A stretch of 33,914 bases of DNA from positions 1 through 33,914 of the forward strand of contig CAJQHM010000061.1 of NCBI GenBank assembly GCA_905478195.1. Direction: 5' to 3'. The notes below the pieces were generated by a model. It saw nothing but the letters and a program-made list of their open reading frames with translations. It ran no database searches and was not told the origin of the DNA. This stretch comes from an uncultured Pseudomonadales bacterium (lineage in GTDB: Bacteria > Pseudomonadota > Gammaproteobacteria > Pseudomonadales > Pseudohongiellaceae). Positions within the stretch are counted from its first letter, which is position 1. Every line of letters starts with the position of its first letter. Below, piece after piece: positions 26,227 to 33,914 of the stretch. Made by a program: the position numbers and the translations under genes.

Positions 26227-29200
26227 TTACTGATCTGTATTCTCTGATTCCTGATTCTCAGACAGTACACGATAGTATTCTTCCACCAAATCTCGGTACT
26301 CATCGGGTATATCTTCATCAACGGTGGCATACAGCTTGTTGTTGATACTATCCAGCTCTGCTTGTGCGCGCAGGGCTCCTTCGAGTTCTGTGATGGGTTG
26401 GAGTAGTTGTCTAAATAGTTCTGGTTGATTGAGAAAGTCTTCTATATCTTGCTGCGTCAATTGCTGGCGAATCGATCTTGCATTGCCTATGTTATTCGGC
26501 GCGCCCTGAGCACCTACACGGCCACCGGTGCCCGGTTGCTGATCTCCATTGCCGCCGCCCTGTCCCTGCTGGCCTTGTTGACCCTGCTGCCCGCTGCCCT
26601 GTCCCTGTTGACCCTGCTGGCCCTGCTGGCCTTGCTGCCCCTGCTGCCCGCTTAGCTGACCGCGCTGGCCTGGCTGAGTTCCTCCAGCTCGCGCCTGATC
26701 CTGCAGTTGTTGCGTAAGCTGCTGTGCCAACTGTTGGGTCTGCTCTAGTTGATCACGCATCTCGCGCAATGAAGGTGTGCCGTTTCCTGGCTCTTGCCCT
26801 GCCTCATTAAATGCCAACGCCTGCTGTTCTAGATCCTCTACCTGTTGACGCAACTGGGCCGCATCGCTGGCTGCCTGCTGCATCTGATCGGACGGGGAAT
26901 CTGTGCGGGAGGGATTCAATGCCGCCAGGCTCTGCGCGAAGTCCTCTATCGAATCCTCTAACTCGCCCTCGATGTCTACGGAAAGATTTACCATACCGTT
27001 ACGCAACACACGATTACTAGTCTGCATCTCTTCACGAATCGGCCGCAGCTCTCGACTGGCCGCCTGGGCTTGGGACATTAGTCGCTGATCTTCGTTATCA
27101 CCGCGGGCAATGATCGCGCGCAGCATATCTTCGATTTCCTTTAGATCTCTTTGCTGTTGCTGTTGGGCTTCAATAAGCGCCGTCAGAGCGGCATCATCGC
27201 GAACCGACTGGCGCGTCTGACCCAGACCTTGTTGGCGCGTCGTTTCCTGCAGACTTTCTTGCAGATCTCTCTGCTGTTGCAAGAGTTGTTGTCCGCGCTG
27301 ACCAAGATTCTGCGCTAGCTGGTTAACAGATCTTTCTGACTGTTGGCTCAGTTCGCGCTGCTGCTCGCGAAGGTTTTCGAGTGCCTTCTGTGATCTTGCT
27401 GCTGCGATCGCTGCGGTTTCGCTCTGCGATGCTTCCTGCATCTGCTGTGCGGCACGCTGCAAAGCCGTCTGTGGCTGTTGCTGTTGCTGGCCACCGCTGG
27501 CGCTGCCGGAGGAAGGCGAACTGCTGCTGGACTGAGATTGGGATTGTGACTGGGACTGGGATTGCGAGGAAGCCTGTTGGCTTTGCTGCTGCGAGCTCGA
27601 ATTCTGCTGGCCACGCGATAACTGCTGTGCCAGCTGTTCTACTTCACGACTCAGCTGCTCCTGTTGACGCATCAGCCGCTCCAGTTCGCGGCGTTTCTGT
27701 TCCTCTGTCATCTGCTCTTCACGGCGTGCCAGGTTCCGCTGGGCCCGAGTTAGCCCCTCCTGTCGGCGAGCCAGTTCTTCTAGCTTATTCGCTTCTTCGG
27801 TTTGTTGCTGGGAGCCGCCACCACCGGCGCTATTGGGTGTCTCATAACGGTTCTCAAGCTGCCCCATCTCCATCTCGAATAGCTCACGCAGGTCTTCACG
27901 TTCCTGCTGAGCGGCACCGCCACCACCACCGCCACCGCCTTGCTGCATGCTGATATTAGTGCGATTGATATTTGCCTCTGCCTTCAATACGTATTGCAAT
28001 GCGAGCTGCTCTGGCTGCAACGCACTAGTAATCTGTTCCTTACCAAGCTCATCTGCAGCCTGATTCATTTGATCTATCGCGAGGGAAAGATTTTCAACGG
28101 CAGCATCGTAACTTGCATCGGAGAAACTGAGACGCTCGGCGAGACGGTCTATAGAACGTCTGGTACGCTCCGTCGCCTCGCGCTGCGACTCTGAGATAAT
28201 CTCTGCATCCGAAGCGAAATCCTCCGGCGACACCTTCGACTGTCTGTTCTTAAGCTTCCACGTTGCCGCGATAATATCTTTCTGTATCTGAACTAAGGCA
28301 CTGCTATCGGCGCCGTCACCCTGGCCGCCGCCGGCACCCTGACCGCCGCCACCACCCCCTGATCGCCGAAACTCCTGATCCGTAGGGATAACCTGCAGGA
28401 AATAGATATCCGATATGACTTCACTGGGGCCCCGCAGGCCATTGTTATCAGCAAGAGTAAGGAAGTAGCTAACGAAATCCCCAGGCTCTACATCGAGGTC
28501 TTCAAGGTAAATCAGTTCGTCACCAGATACCTCGCGCAGGTTCTGCTCTGGCAGGAAGTCTACTTCAACCTCATCCGCACCTACGACGCTGTAATTTAGG
28601 GTGAACTTGCTAAGACCATAGTCATCGTTGGCATCGATCTCGAGCACAACTTCCTCTAGGGGCATGACTTCCTGATCTTGTCCTGGCCGCTTTAAGGCCA
28701 ATTCGGGCGGAGTATCTTCTATAGCGCGAATGAAATAGTCGAGAGGGTTCTTGCTTTGCAGATCGGAGAAATCCGTCGCTGAGATACGGTAGACACCATC
28801 CTGGTTCACTGTAAACGTGGCCCGCCCAATATTGCCATCCATTACCAGGTTTATATTCTCGTAGGCAGGCAATGGGTTTATCTCATCTTCATCGGCACTG
28901 TAGCTCTCGTCAAATTCGACAAGCGCCGTTGCAATATTCTTGTTAAAGGTAACCACCAGTTCGACTTCGGTTCCTTCAGGAACCACCATGTCGCCACTAT
29001 CTTCTTCGATGACGTCTTCTATTTCTGTGTAGTCGGGATAATCCATCGCCAAATCGATCTGCTCGATCTGGGGCAGGTCGAAAAGGTCAATCTGATATTG
29101 AGGAGAGCTCTGCTCACCGCGCTCGTCGAAGGTGACATAATAAGTCGTATCTTCTTGCAAAGAGGGAATGAAGTAACTGTAGGTTGCGCTATCGCTGCCG

Positions 29201-29967
29201 CTGCCGTCGCGATTCATGGTTGCATCGCGCCAGTTAACATTATCATCCTGCAGACGCAGATTGATCGTGCCGGGTATAGCATTGATCACCCGAGCAATGA
29301 TCGTAACGCTATCGCCGCGCTGCATCTCAAGATCACCGGGCTCAACACTGATTTCAATATCGGGAATCACTTCAACGACAAGAACCGGCTCGCTGATCGC
29401 AAAGGGCCAGGCCAGGCGGCTAGCCGCATTAAACAGGACATCTGAGCTGAGAAACAGGGCTAAGACTATCGTGGCGACACCCGCGGCTGACGCCATAGAC
29501 AGATAGGAGGTTCGCGAAGGCGCTACGGTCTCTACCTGCTGTTGCTGAATCTGCACGTGTTCCTGCGCATCCTGCCACAACTGCTGAATAAACTGCTGCG
29601 ATACCCCGTCCTTGCCGTTCACCAGGTCTTCCTCGGTAAACTCCAAAGACGTTAGTAGCCTCTGCTCCAAATCAGGAATATTTTCTTCTACATAATGTGC
29701 GAGCCGACGATCATCCGTTGTCTGTCTTCCCAGCACGTGAATCAAACGCCACAGCAATAAGCCAATGCTGATCAGTGACAGGGCAAATAAGAAGGTTGTG
29801 CCCGACTTGCTGGGCTCTAAGAAGAGTGACAAAGCACTTAGAGACAAAATTAATAGGGAGAAAGCTATGACGAAATAGCTCAGCTGTTTCAGGATAAACA
29901 GGTTGCTGCGACGACGACGAAGATTCTTCAGGGTTTCGCGAAGACTATCGAATGTGGGAGACGACAT
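26227..29967 (-). CDS. DUF4175-type giant membrane protein with Q/G/S-rich tail
   Basis: This 1246-residue protein is the first gene of the cluster. It has two N-terminal membrane segments (about 28-50 and 58-78), a helical loop (LAHYVEENIPDLEQRLLTSL, typical of DUF4175 proteins) and a third segment (about 158-178). An extracytoplasmic beta-sandwich region follows (about 195-535), then a Gly-rich hinge (about 537-556). A very long helical, probably coiled-coil part (about 560-1100) is rich in Gln, Glu and Arg, is interrupted by a Gln/Ser tract (about 786-832) and leads to Gly-Gln-Gln repeats (about 1103-1140). The tail is acidic. There is no catalytic motif. I infer a scaffold reaching across the periplasm. 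SD-like AGAAGAG precedes the ATG; no strong promoter is visible upstream. Confidence 0.85.
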   Translation of the reverse strand: MSSPTFDSLRETLKNLRRRRSNLFILKQLSYFVIAFSLLILSLSALSLFLEPSKSGTTFLFALSLISIGLLLWRLIHVLGRQTTDDRRLAHYVEENIPDLEQRLLTSLEFTEEDLVNGKDGVSQQFIQQLWQDAQEHVQIQQQQVETVAPSRTSYLSMASAAGVATIVLALFLSSDVLFNAASRLAWPFAISEPVLVVEVIPDIEISVEPGDLEMQRGDSVTIIARVINAIPGTINLRLQDDNVNWRDATMNRDGSGSDSATYSYFIPSLQEDTTYYVTFDERGEQSSPQYQIDLFDLPQIEQIDLAMDYPDYTEIEDVIEEDSGDMVVPEGTEVELVVTFNKNIATALVEFDESYSADEDEINPLPAYENINLVMDGNIGRATFTVNQDGVYRISATDFSDLQSKNPLDYFIRAIEDTPPELALKRPGQDQEVMPLEEVVLEIDANDDYGLSKFTLNYSVVGADEVEVDFLPEQNLREVSGDELIYLEDLDVEPGDFVSYFLTLADNNGLRGPSEVISDIYFLQVIPTDQEFRRSGGGGGGQGAGGGQGDGADSSALVQIQKDIIAATWKLKNRQSKVSPEDFASDAEIISESQREATERTRRSIDRLAERLSFSDASYDAAVENLSLAIDQMNQAADELGKEQITSALQPEQLALQYVLKAEANINRTNISMQQGGGGGGGGAAQQEREDLRELFEMEMGQLENRYETPNSAGGGGSQQQTEEANKLEELARRQEGLTRAQRNLARREEQMTEEQKRRELERLMRQQEQLSREVEQLAQQLSRGQQNSSSQQQSQQASSQSQSQSQSQSQSSSSSPSSGSASGGQQQQQPQTALQRAAQQMQEASQSETAAIAAARSQKALENLREQQRELSQQSERSVNQLAQNLGQRGQQLLQQQRDLQESLQETTRQQGLGQTRQSVRDDAALTALIEAQQQQQRDLKEIEDMLRAIIARGDNEDQRLMSQAQAASRELRPIREEMQTSNRVLRNGMVNLSVDIEGELEDSIEDFAQSLAALNPSRTDSPSDQMQQAASDAAQLRQQVEDLEQQALAFNEAGQEPGNGTPSLREMRDQLEQTQQLAQQLTQQLQDQARAGGTQPGQRGQLSGQQGQQGQQGQQGQQGQGSGQQGQQGQQGQGGGNGDQQPGTGGRVGAQGAPNNIGNARSIRQQLTQQDIEDFLNQPELFRQLLQPITELEGALRAQAELDSINNKLYATVDEDIPDEYRDLVEEYYRVLSENQESENTDQ
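26560..26650 (-). repeat. Coding tandem repeat, GQQ units
   Basis: Degenerate 9-nt units encode a run of Gly-Gln-Gln triplets near the C-terminus of the DUF4175-type protein. The units keep reading frame and vary at third positions, so selection on the protein is likely. Such tracts can change copy number by slippage. Confidence 0.8.
27470..27612 (-). repeat. Coding low-complexity tract, Gln/Ser
   Basis: About 47 codons of almost only Gln and Ser, including alternating Gln-Ser pairs encoded by 6-nt units (best seen at 27531-27570). The tract splits the predicted helical region of the DUF4175-type protein and is probably a flexible linker. Confidence 0.8.
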
Positions 29968-30294
29968 AGAGGCTCTTCTGGCTGCTGTGAATAGGAAGAC
30001 TTACTTGCGCTTGTTGCTCCTCGCTAGGCGACGTCCGAAAGCGACTCAGTCACTAATAATTGATGCGGCAAAAGGGCAAAAGCCTCCTATTAACTGGCCG
30101 CAAGCACTGACAGACTGTTTCAGTCTTACGTCTTAACTATCCCATTAACTTGCCCAGAATTGCAAGGGCTTATGGGGAGGAATGCCTAGCAAAATCAGTT
30201 AGCCTGAGGTTTGTCAGAATGCGGCCTGAAAATGCCTCGTTTTGGCCCAAATTGAGACCTGAAGCGAGGTGCTGGAGAAAGTGGCGGCTTGGGC
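29968..30294. other. Intergenic region upstream of the VWA/MoxR cluster, 327 bp
   Basis: The cluster's promoter should lie here, reading on the minus strand. I find only weak hexamer pairs, for example TTGCAA and GATAGT with an 18-bp spacer near 30165-30135. A perfect 6-bp hairpin (AGACTG, TTT, CAGTCT at 30112-30126) and a direct repeat GGCAAAA near 30067-30081 are present. No T-tract terminator follows the NUDIX gene, so read-through from it into the cluster is possible. Confidence 0.4.
30112..30126. repeat. Perfect 6-bp inverted repeat in the cluster's upstream region
   Basis: Arms AGACTG and CAGTCT flank a TTT centre, about 150 nt upstream of the DUF4175-type start. It could be a regulator site for the cluster. 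Short palindromes also arise by chance. Confidence 0.3.
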
Positions 30295-30876
30295 CTAGCA
30301 GCCCATTTCCCGCGGTCGATAATAGGACGAGCCCTCAGGGAATACCCGAATTTCCCGCCGATTTGCATCAACCAGCAGTTCTTCAAGATTACGGTGCTGC
30401 TCGATGTCCTGCAGCGTCACTATTGTCGGCCTCGGCAAGACCCAAGTTTCCGCCTCGGCTTCAGCCAGAGCCTCCCGCGGCGTTATCCAGCGATGCTCCA
30501 GAATTTCATCGTTGTCGACGATTACACTCGCCGGCTCTGTCAGGGGGCAAAGAAAGAACCAGGTGCAGAATCGCCTGGGCAACTTGGGCGGCGTAGTCCA
30601 ATGCGCCGTATGGATGAGACTATCGATCTCAAGATCGATACCCGCCTCCTCCTTGGTCTCTCTAACTGCCGCCCTAAGCGCCGCCCTGTACTCCAAATTA
30701 TCTTCCGCCGCATCAAAATCTGCGACATCGATGCGGCCTCCCGGGAACACCCAATGGCCGCCATGGAAGATCAGCTTCGAATTTCGTCTGAGTAGCAAGA
30801 CCTCAAGATCCGTCTTATTCATAGTTTCTCGAACGACGACTACCGTCGCTGCCGGTACCGGCTGTATTTCCGTCAT
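30295..30876 (-). CDS. NUDIX hydrolase
   Basis: This 193-residue cytoplasmic pyrophosphohydrolase would cleave a nucleoside diphosphate linked to some group X. The NUDIX box is split: FPGGRID (about 44-50) is followed by an insert of about 20 residues before the metal-binding helix AVRETKEEAGI (70-80). Such an insert is seen in NUDT19-like and other CoA- or sugar-nucleotide-type members. The REtkEEaG core is complete, so activity is expected; the substrate cannot be read. It starts at ATG 30876 and is divergent from the SDR gene at 31123. The same-strand VWA/MoxR cluster begins 327 nt downstream. Confidence 0.9.
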   Translation of the reverse strand: MTEIQPVPAATVVVVRETMNKTDLEVLLLRRNSKLIFHGGHWVFPGGRIDVADFDAAEDNLEYRAALRAAVRETKEEAGIDLEIDSLIHTAHWTTPPKLPRRFCTWFFLCPLTEPASVIVDNDEILEHRWITPREALAEAEAETWVLPRPTIVTLQDIEQHRNLEELLVDANRREIRVFPEGSSYYRPREMGC

Positions 30877-30912
30877 ATTCTGTCTCTATCTCGGCTTCTC
30901 TATCTGTGTTTG

Positions 30913-30928
30913 TGCCAGCTATCTGGCA
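30913..30928. repeat. Perfect 6-bp inverted repeat, NUDIX/SDR intergenic
   Basis: TGCCAG and CTGGCA flank CTAT. It lies 37 nt upstream of the NUDIX start and 70 nt upstream of the SDR promoter's -35, a fitting place for an operator of the NUDIX gene. Confidence 0.35.
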
Positions 30929-30997
30929 AGTTTCTCTATCATAGCAATGGCATGGTTTTATTTCTCCCGGCTTTTTCGACCAGCAAGGTCTCATTTA

Positions 30998-31026
30998 TTG
31001 CAGCTAGAGCCTCATAAGAATAGAAT
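30998..31026 (+). promoter_or_regulatory. Candidate sigma-70 promoter of the SDR gene
   Basis: TTGCAG (30998-31003), a 17-bp spacer and TAGAAT (31021-31026). The -10 matches at 5 of 6 positions and the spacing is ideal; the -35 keeps only TTG. Transcription would begin near 31033 and give a leader of about 90 nt. Confidence 0.45.
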
Positions 31027-31040
31027 CCTGTCCACATTTA

Positions 31041-31056
31041 AAAGAGTCTGCTCTTT
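31041..31056. promoter_or_regulatory. Palindrome just after the SDR transcription start, possible operator
   Basis: Perfect arms AAAGAG and CTCTTT flank TCTG. The palindrome lies about 8 nt downstream of the predicted start of transcription, a classic repressor position (TetR-type or FadR-type regulators often control such genes). It would also form a short hairpin in the leader RNA. The regulator is not in the window. Confidence 0.4.
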
Positions 31057-31122
31057 GTGAGCACGCAGCAGGAAGAGGCAGCAAATAGGCTCAGTCGATT
31101 CAGAAATAGCAGGAGAAGTAGT

Positions 31123-31995
31123 ATGAAGATTAATTTCGAAGGTCAGGTCGCTATAGTAACGGGTGCTGGCGGTGGACTAGGCAAGCAGCACGCATTGGAA
31201 CTGGGTCGACGCGGCGCGAAGGTAGTAGTCAACGATCTCGGTGGCTCTGTAGATGGCAGTGGCGGATCGGCTTCGGCGGCAGAACTGGTTGCACAGGAAA
31301 TTCGGGATAACGGGGGCACCGCTGTCGCAAACGACGCCTCCGTCACCGACCTTGATGCAGTGCAGGCGATGGTTGATGAGACCGTAGCGAATTGGGGACG
31401 AATCGACATCCTGGTAAACAATGCCGGTATCCTCAGAGACAAGACCTTCTCCAAGCTGGAGTTAGAGAACTGGCACGCGGTAATTGATGTCCATCTTACC
31501 GGCAGTCTCAATGCGACCAAATGTGTCTGGCCTATCATGGTTGAGCAGCAGTACGGCCGTATAGTAATGACAACATCCACCTCGGGATTATTTGGAAATT
31601 TTGGCCAGAGCAACTATGGCGCTGCCAAATTAGGCCTCGTTGGCTTCATGAACACCCTGCGCTTCGAAGGCGCGAAGTACAATGTATTTACTAATGCAAT
31701 AGCGCCCATCGCGGCAACGAGAATGACGGTCGAACTACCGGGCTTCGAAGACAGTGCCGAGAAATTGGCGCCGGAACTAGTTACTCCCGCCGTTGTGTTT
31801 CTCTGCTCTGAAAAAGCCCCCAATGGCCGAATCATTCAGGCAGCCGGCGGCCGTTACTACTCCGCCGATGTGAGAGAAAATGTGGGCGTGGACCTGGGTC
31901 TAGGTGCCAGCGTCGAAGATATAGAAGCAAATATTGAGACTATTCTCGATATGAGCAGCAATGCGGGCATTCTGGAAAGAACACCCCATCGCTAA
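31123..31995 (+). CDS. Short-chain dehydrogenase, MFE-2 hydroxyacyl-CoA type
   Basis: This 290-residue SDR has a cofactor loop TGAGGGLG (13-20), VVVNDLGGSVDGSG (about 34-47), NNAG (99-102), and catalytic Ser (152 or 154), Tyr165 and Lys169 in SNYGAAK. The long NDLGGS...GSGGS loop and the C-terminal RYYSADVREN region are features of the (3R)-hydroxyacyl-CoA dehydrogenase part of peroxisomal multifunctional enzyme 2 and its bacterial stand-alone relatives. A role in acyl-CoA or steroid-like beta-oxidation is therefore likely. AGGAG lies 7 nt before the ATG at 31123, which decides the start over a GTG at 31057 that would add 22 atypical residues. Convergent with the GST-like gene. Confidence 0.9.
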   Translation: MKINFEGQVAIVTGAGGGLGKQHALELGRRGAKVVVNDLGGSVDGSGGSASAAELVAQEIRDNGGTAVANDASVTDLDAVQAMVDETVANWGRIDILVNNAGILRDKTFSKLELENWHAVIDVHLTGSLNATKCVWPIMVEQQYGRIVMTTSTSGLFGNFGQSNYGAAKLGLVGFMNTLRFEGAKYNVFTNAIAPIAATRMTVELPGFEDSAEKLAPELVTPAVVFLCSEKAPNGRIIQAAGGRYYSADVRENVGVDLGLGASVEDIEANIETILDMSSNAGILERTPHR

Positions 31996-32010
31996 CTAGA
32001 CTGTAGTAGC

Positions 32011-32049
32011 TGCAGGCAACTCAGGCATTCTTCGCCTGATCTGCCTGCA
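32011..32049. terminator. Strong stem-loop at the SDR/GST convergent junction
   Basis: Outer arms TGCAGGCA (32011-32018) and TGCCTGCA (32042-32049) and inner arms CAGGC (32022-32026) and GCCTG (32034-32038) make 13 base pairs with a 3x3 internal loop and a 7-nt loop. It lies 16 nt after the SDR stop and covers the last codons of the GST gene. There is no T-tract on either strand, so it may stop transcription only with help, or protect 3' ends. Confidence 0.6.
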
Positions 32050-32650
32050 CCTTCTGAATAGATTCGCACTCATCCATTAAATCCAGCAGCGCCTTAATAT
32101 TTGGCACTTCCCGCAGCGCATCCCAAGCCAGCGCCTTCTTGCACACTATAGTGGCGAGCCCCACGCTGAACCGGTAGTAAAAATCTGCGTAGCTGAGCTC
32201 TGCTCCCGCAAGATAGGGGTCAAATTTCGCAAGTTTCTGCAAGGAGGCAAATCCTTTTTCCAACTGCAGCCTCACCTGCTCCTTGAGCTCATCATCGGCA
32301 GGCCTGCCGAAGAATACGTCGCCATACAATCTTCGCGCGGGAAGCTCGATATATAGCTCGAGATGTCTTATCAATTCCTGCACCTTCGCTCGCGCAAAAG
32401 GATCTTCCGGATACAACGATGGTCCTATTTGCAGGCTATCGACATAGTCGATCATTACGCCTGTTTCGGTTAAAAAACCCTGATCGGTCTCCATACAAGG
32501 CACTTTGCCCATCGGGCTCTTCTGCAGAAAATCTGACTCTTGATTTGGCAGAACATGGACTTCCTCGAACTGCATGCCCTTCTCGATCATGATGGCTTTG
32601 ACCATATTGTAGTAGTTACTATAGGCCATGCCGTGTAGTTTAATACTCAC
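32021..32650 (-). CDS. Glutathione S-transferase family protein
   Basis: This 209-residue cytoplasmic protein has a thioredoxin-like N-terminal domain (IKLHGMAYSNYYNMVKAIM; MGKVPCMETDQGFLTETGVM, with the cis-Pro after KV and the Glu-Thr pair that holds the glutathione gamma-glutamyl group) and an all-helical C-terminal domain (about 85-205). The catalytic residue is probably Ser or Tyr in AYSNYYN. I chose the GTG at 32650 because a strong GAGGGAG lies just upstream and the GST fold starts there; an upstream GTG at 32698 would add 16 residues without fold support. Substrate unknown. Its 3' end lies within the stem-loop shared with the convergent SDR gene. Confidence 0.88.
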   Translation of the reverse strand: MSIKLHGMAYSNYYNMVKAIMIEKGMQFEEVHVLPNQESDFLQKSPMGKVPCMETDQGFLTETGVMIDYVDSLQIGPSLYPEDPFARAKVQELIRHLELYIELPARRLYGDVFFGRPADDELKEQVRLQLEKGFASLQKLAKFDPYLAGAELSYADFYYRFSVGLATIVCKKALAWDALREVPNIKALLDLMDECESIQKVQADQAKNA

Positions 32651-32799
32651 TGTCTCTCTCCCTCGCAACACGTCTTGTGATTGCTTGTGTTCTACCACTG
32701 CAATGGCAGCGGAATAATTCGATTGAGCAAGCTAACCTGTCAGCGAAAAATATGCAAAACTTGCGTAGCGTAAATTTCCTGAATGCATGAAAGGCTGTA

Positions 32800-33914
32800 A
32801 TGAGTTATAAAATTCTACTGTTGTCTGCCTATGACGCCATGAGCCATACAATCTGGCGCAGGCGTCTGGCGGCTATGTTTCCCGAGCATGAATGGACACA
32901 GCTCGCCCTACCACCCAGACATTTCAACTGGCGCATACGCGGCAATAGTCTGCAGTGGGCCCTCAATGAACAAGACGCGTTAACTCAAGATTACGACCTG
33001 CTCATCGCGACCTCCATGGTTGATCTGGCGAGTCTTCGCGGCTTTGTGCCCAGCTTAAGTAAAATTCCCACACTGCTTTACTTTCATGAGAATCAATTCG
33101 TCTATCCAGAGGGCAACACGCAAAGAAGCAATAACGTCGAACCACAGCTGGTGCCGCTGTATTCCGCCTTCTGCGCCGACGCTGTTGCTTTCAATAGCAA
33201 CTACAATCGCTCCACGTTCTTACAGGGGGCGAAAGACTTGCTGGAAAAACTGCCGGACCGATTGCCAGAGGAACTCTTGCTGAAATATCAGAAAAGCGAA
33301 GTTGTTCCCGTCCCACTTCAGGAGGTCGAATGTCTACCCGACACTCGCCAACCTAAGGAAATTCTCGATGTGGTTTGGAATCATCGCTGGGAATACGACA
33401 AGGGACCGAAATTATTGTTACTGCTGACAGAGCAGATTCTGCAGCAGCGATTGCCGATTCGGCTGCACGTGGTCGGGCAACAATTCAGGTCATCCCCTGA
33501 GGAGTTTCAAAAAATTCACAGCCTGTTACAGCAACATGCGTCTGCGCTCGCTATCGATCCGGGTAATTTTGGCTTCATCGAGGATCGCAAGCACTACACC
33601 AAACTTCTTAGGCGCTGCGATGTAGTGCTTTCTACCGCATTGCATGATTTCCAGGGCCTGTCTTTGCAAGAAGCCTGTGCGTTGGAATGCACACCTCTTG
33701 CCCCCAATAAATTAGTTTATCCCGAATACCTCGAGAGTCAGTTTCTGTATAACTTTGACGAAAGAAATTCCGACCAGGAAAACTGCCAGGCAGTGTTAGC
33801 CCCACTCAAAGCCTGGAAGCAGTTGCAAGATAAAAACACAGCGCTTCCCAAGGTTAATCTGGATGAGTATTCACAGAGGAAGCTGCGACCTGAATACGCT
33901 AGGCTATTCGACAA
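32800..33914 (+). CDS. tRNA-queuosine alpha-mannosyltransferase-type GT, 3' end missing
   Basis: The frame stays open from ATG 32800 to the window edge: 371 codons plus two bases. AAAGG sits 5 nt before the ATG. The N-terminus (ILLLSAYDAMSHTIWRRRLA), then LPPRHFNWRIRGN and YFHENQFVYP (about 93-102), fit the DUF3524/QTMAN N-terminal domain. A GT4-type second half follows: VVWNHRWEYDKGP, LHVVGQQF, and LSTALHDFQGLSLQEACALEC (about 275-295), the E-x7-E-like donor-site region. Relatives add mannose to queuosine in tRNA-Asp, in the cytoplasm. The length seen nearly equals that of full relatives, so only a short end is missing. Divergent from the GST gene. Confidence 0.88.
   Translation, partial: MSYKILLLSAYDAMSHTIWRRRLAAMFPEHEWTQLALPPRHFNWRIRGNSLQWALNEQDALTQDYDLLIATSMVDLASLRGFVPSLSKIPTLLYFHENQFVYPEGNTQRSNNVEPQLVPLYSAFCADAVAFNSNYNRSTFLQGAKDLLEKLPDRLPEELLLKYQKSEVVPVPLQEVECLPDTRQPKEILDVVWNHRWEYDKGPKLLLLLTEQILQQRLPIRLHVVGQQFRSSPEEFQKIHSLLQQHASALAIDPGNFGFIEDRKHYTKLLRRCDVVLSTALHDFQGLSLQEACALECTPLAPNKLVYPEYLESQFLYNFDERNSDQENCQAVLAPLKAWKQLQDKNTALPKVNLDEYSQRKLRPEYARLFD

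Noticed and set aside
26560-26650. Array of short repeats resembling CRISPR or VNTR DNA
   Set aside because: The units are in frame, 9 nt, without spacers, and encode Gly-Gln-Gln.
27381-27953. 190-codon plus-strand open frame opposite the DUF4175-type gene
   Set aside because: It is a by-product of the Gln/Ser-rich low-complexity coding strand; the product is Ala/Arg/His/Pro-rich without a domain, and there is no SD.
30150-30596. Plus-strand frames opposite the NUDIX gene
   Set aside because: Composition is Arg/Pro/Ser-rich and no domain is seen; the NUDIX box on the other strand explains the open frame.

Overview
The window looks like chromosomal DNA from a free-living gammaproteobacterium of roughly 50% GC. 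The supporting signs are a RegB/RegA-type redox two-component pair, an RND efflux pair, a tRNA-queuosine mannosyltransferase-type gene, acyl-CoA and short-chain dehydrogenase genes, and mostly ordinary Shine-Dalgarno (SD) starts. I see no rRNA, tRNA, CRISPR array, insertion sequence or phage gene. Taxonomy below class is not claimed.

Layout. Positions 1-126 hold the 5' end of an exported minus-strand gene. A secreted repeat protein with an 18-residue period follows (544-1215) and ends at a strong bidirectional terminator. Next are an acyl-CoA ligase and a degenerate methyltransferase/GNAT fusion, both minus strand. Divergent from them is the regB/regA-like pair (5027-6944), followed by a convergent SDR. 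Then come an RND adaptor and pump (8138-12457) and a CNNM/CBS membrane protein (12585-13688). A 520-bp convergent gap carries a long imperfect hairpin, and beyond it is a small secreted TPR-like protein (14209-15000).

The centre of interest is 15165-29967, eight minus-strand genes in transcription order: a DUF4175-type giant membrane protein, a VWA membrane protein, a C13/legumain-like exported protein with Ser where the catalytic Cys should be, a TPR plus HExxH metallopeptidase, a DUF4159 protein, a MoxR AAA+ ATPase, a DUF58 VWA protein and a BatA-type VWA protein. Within the first five and within the last three, most junctions are 0-34 nt or overlapping. A single 133-nt purine-rich leader separates the two blocks. 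My reading is a MoxR-driven envelope machine: the cytoplasmic ATPase and DUF58 protein would act on membrane VWA proteins, whose extracytoplasmic parts work with two protease-like proteins and GATase-like modules. The individual families are known; the joint function is, as far as I know, undescribed.

The right end returns to ordinary genes: a NUDIX hydrolase, an SDR with a promoter and palindrome, a GST-like protein, and the start of a tRNA-queuosine alpha-mannosyltransferase-type gene that runs off the window. Functions come from motifs read by eye; no database search was run.
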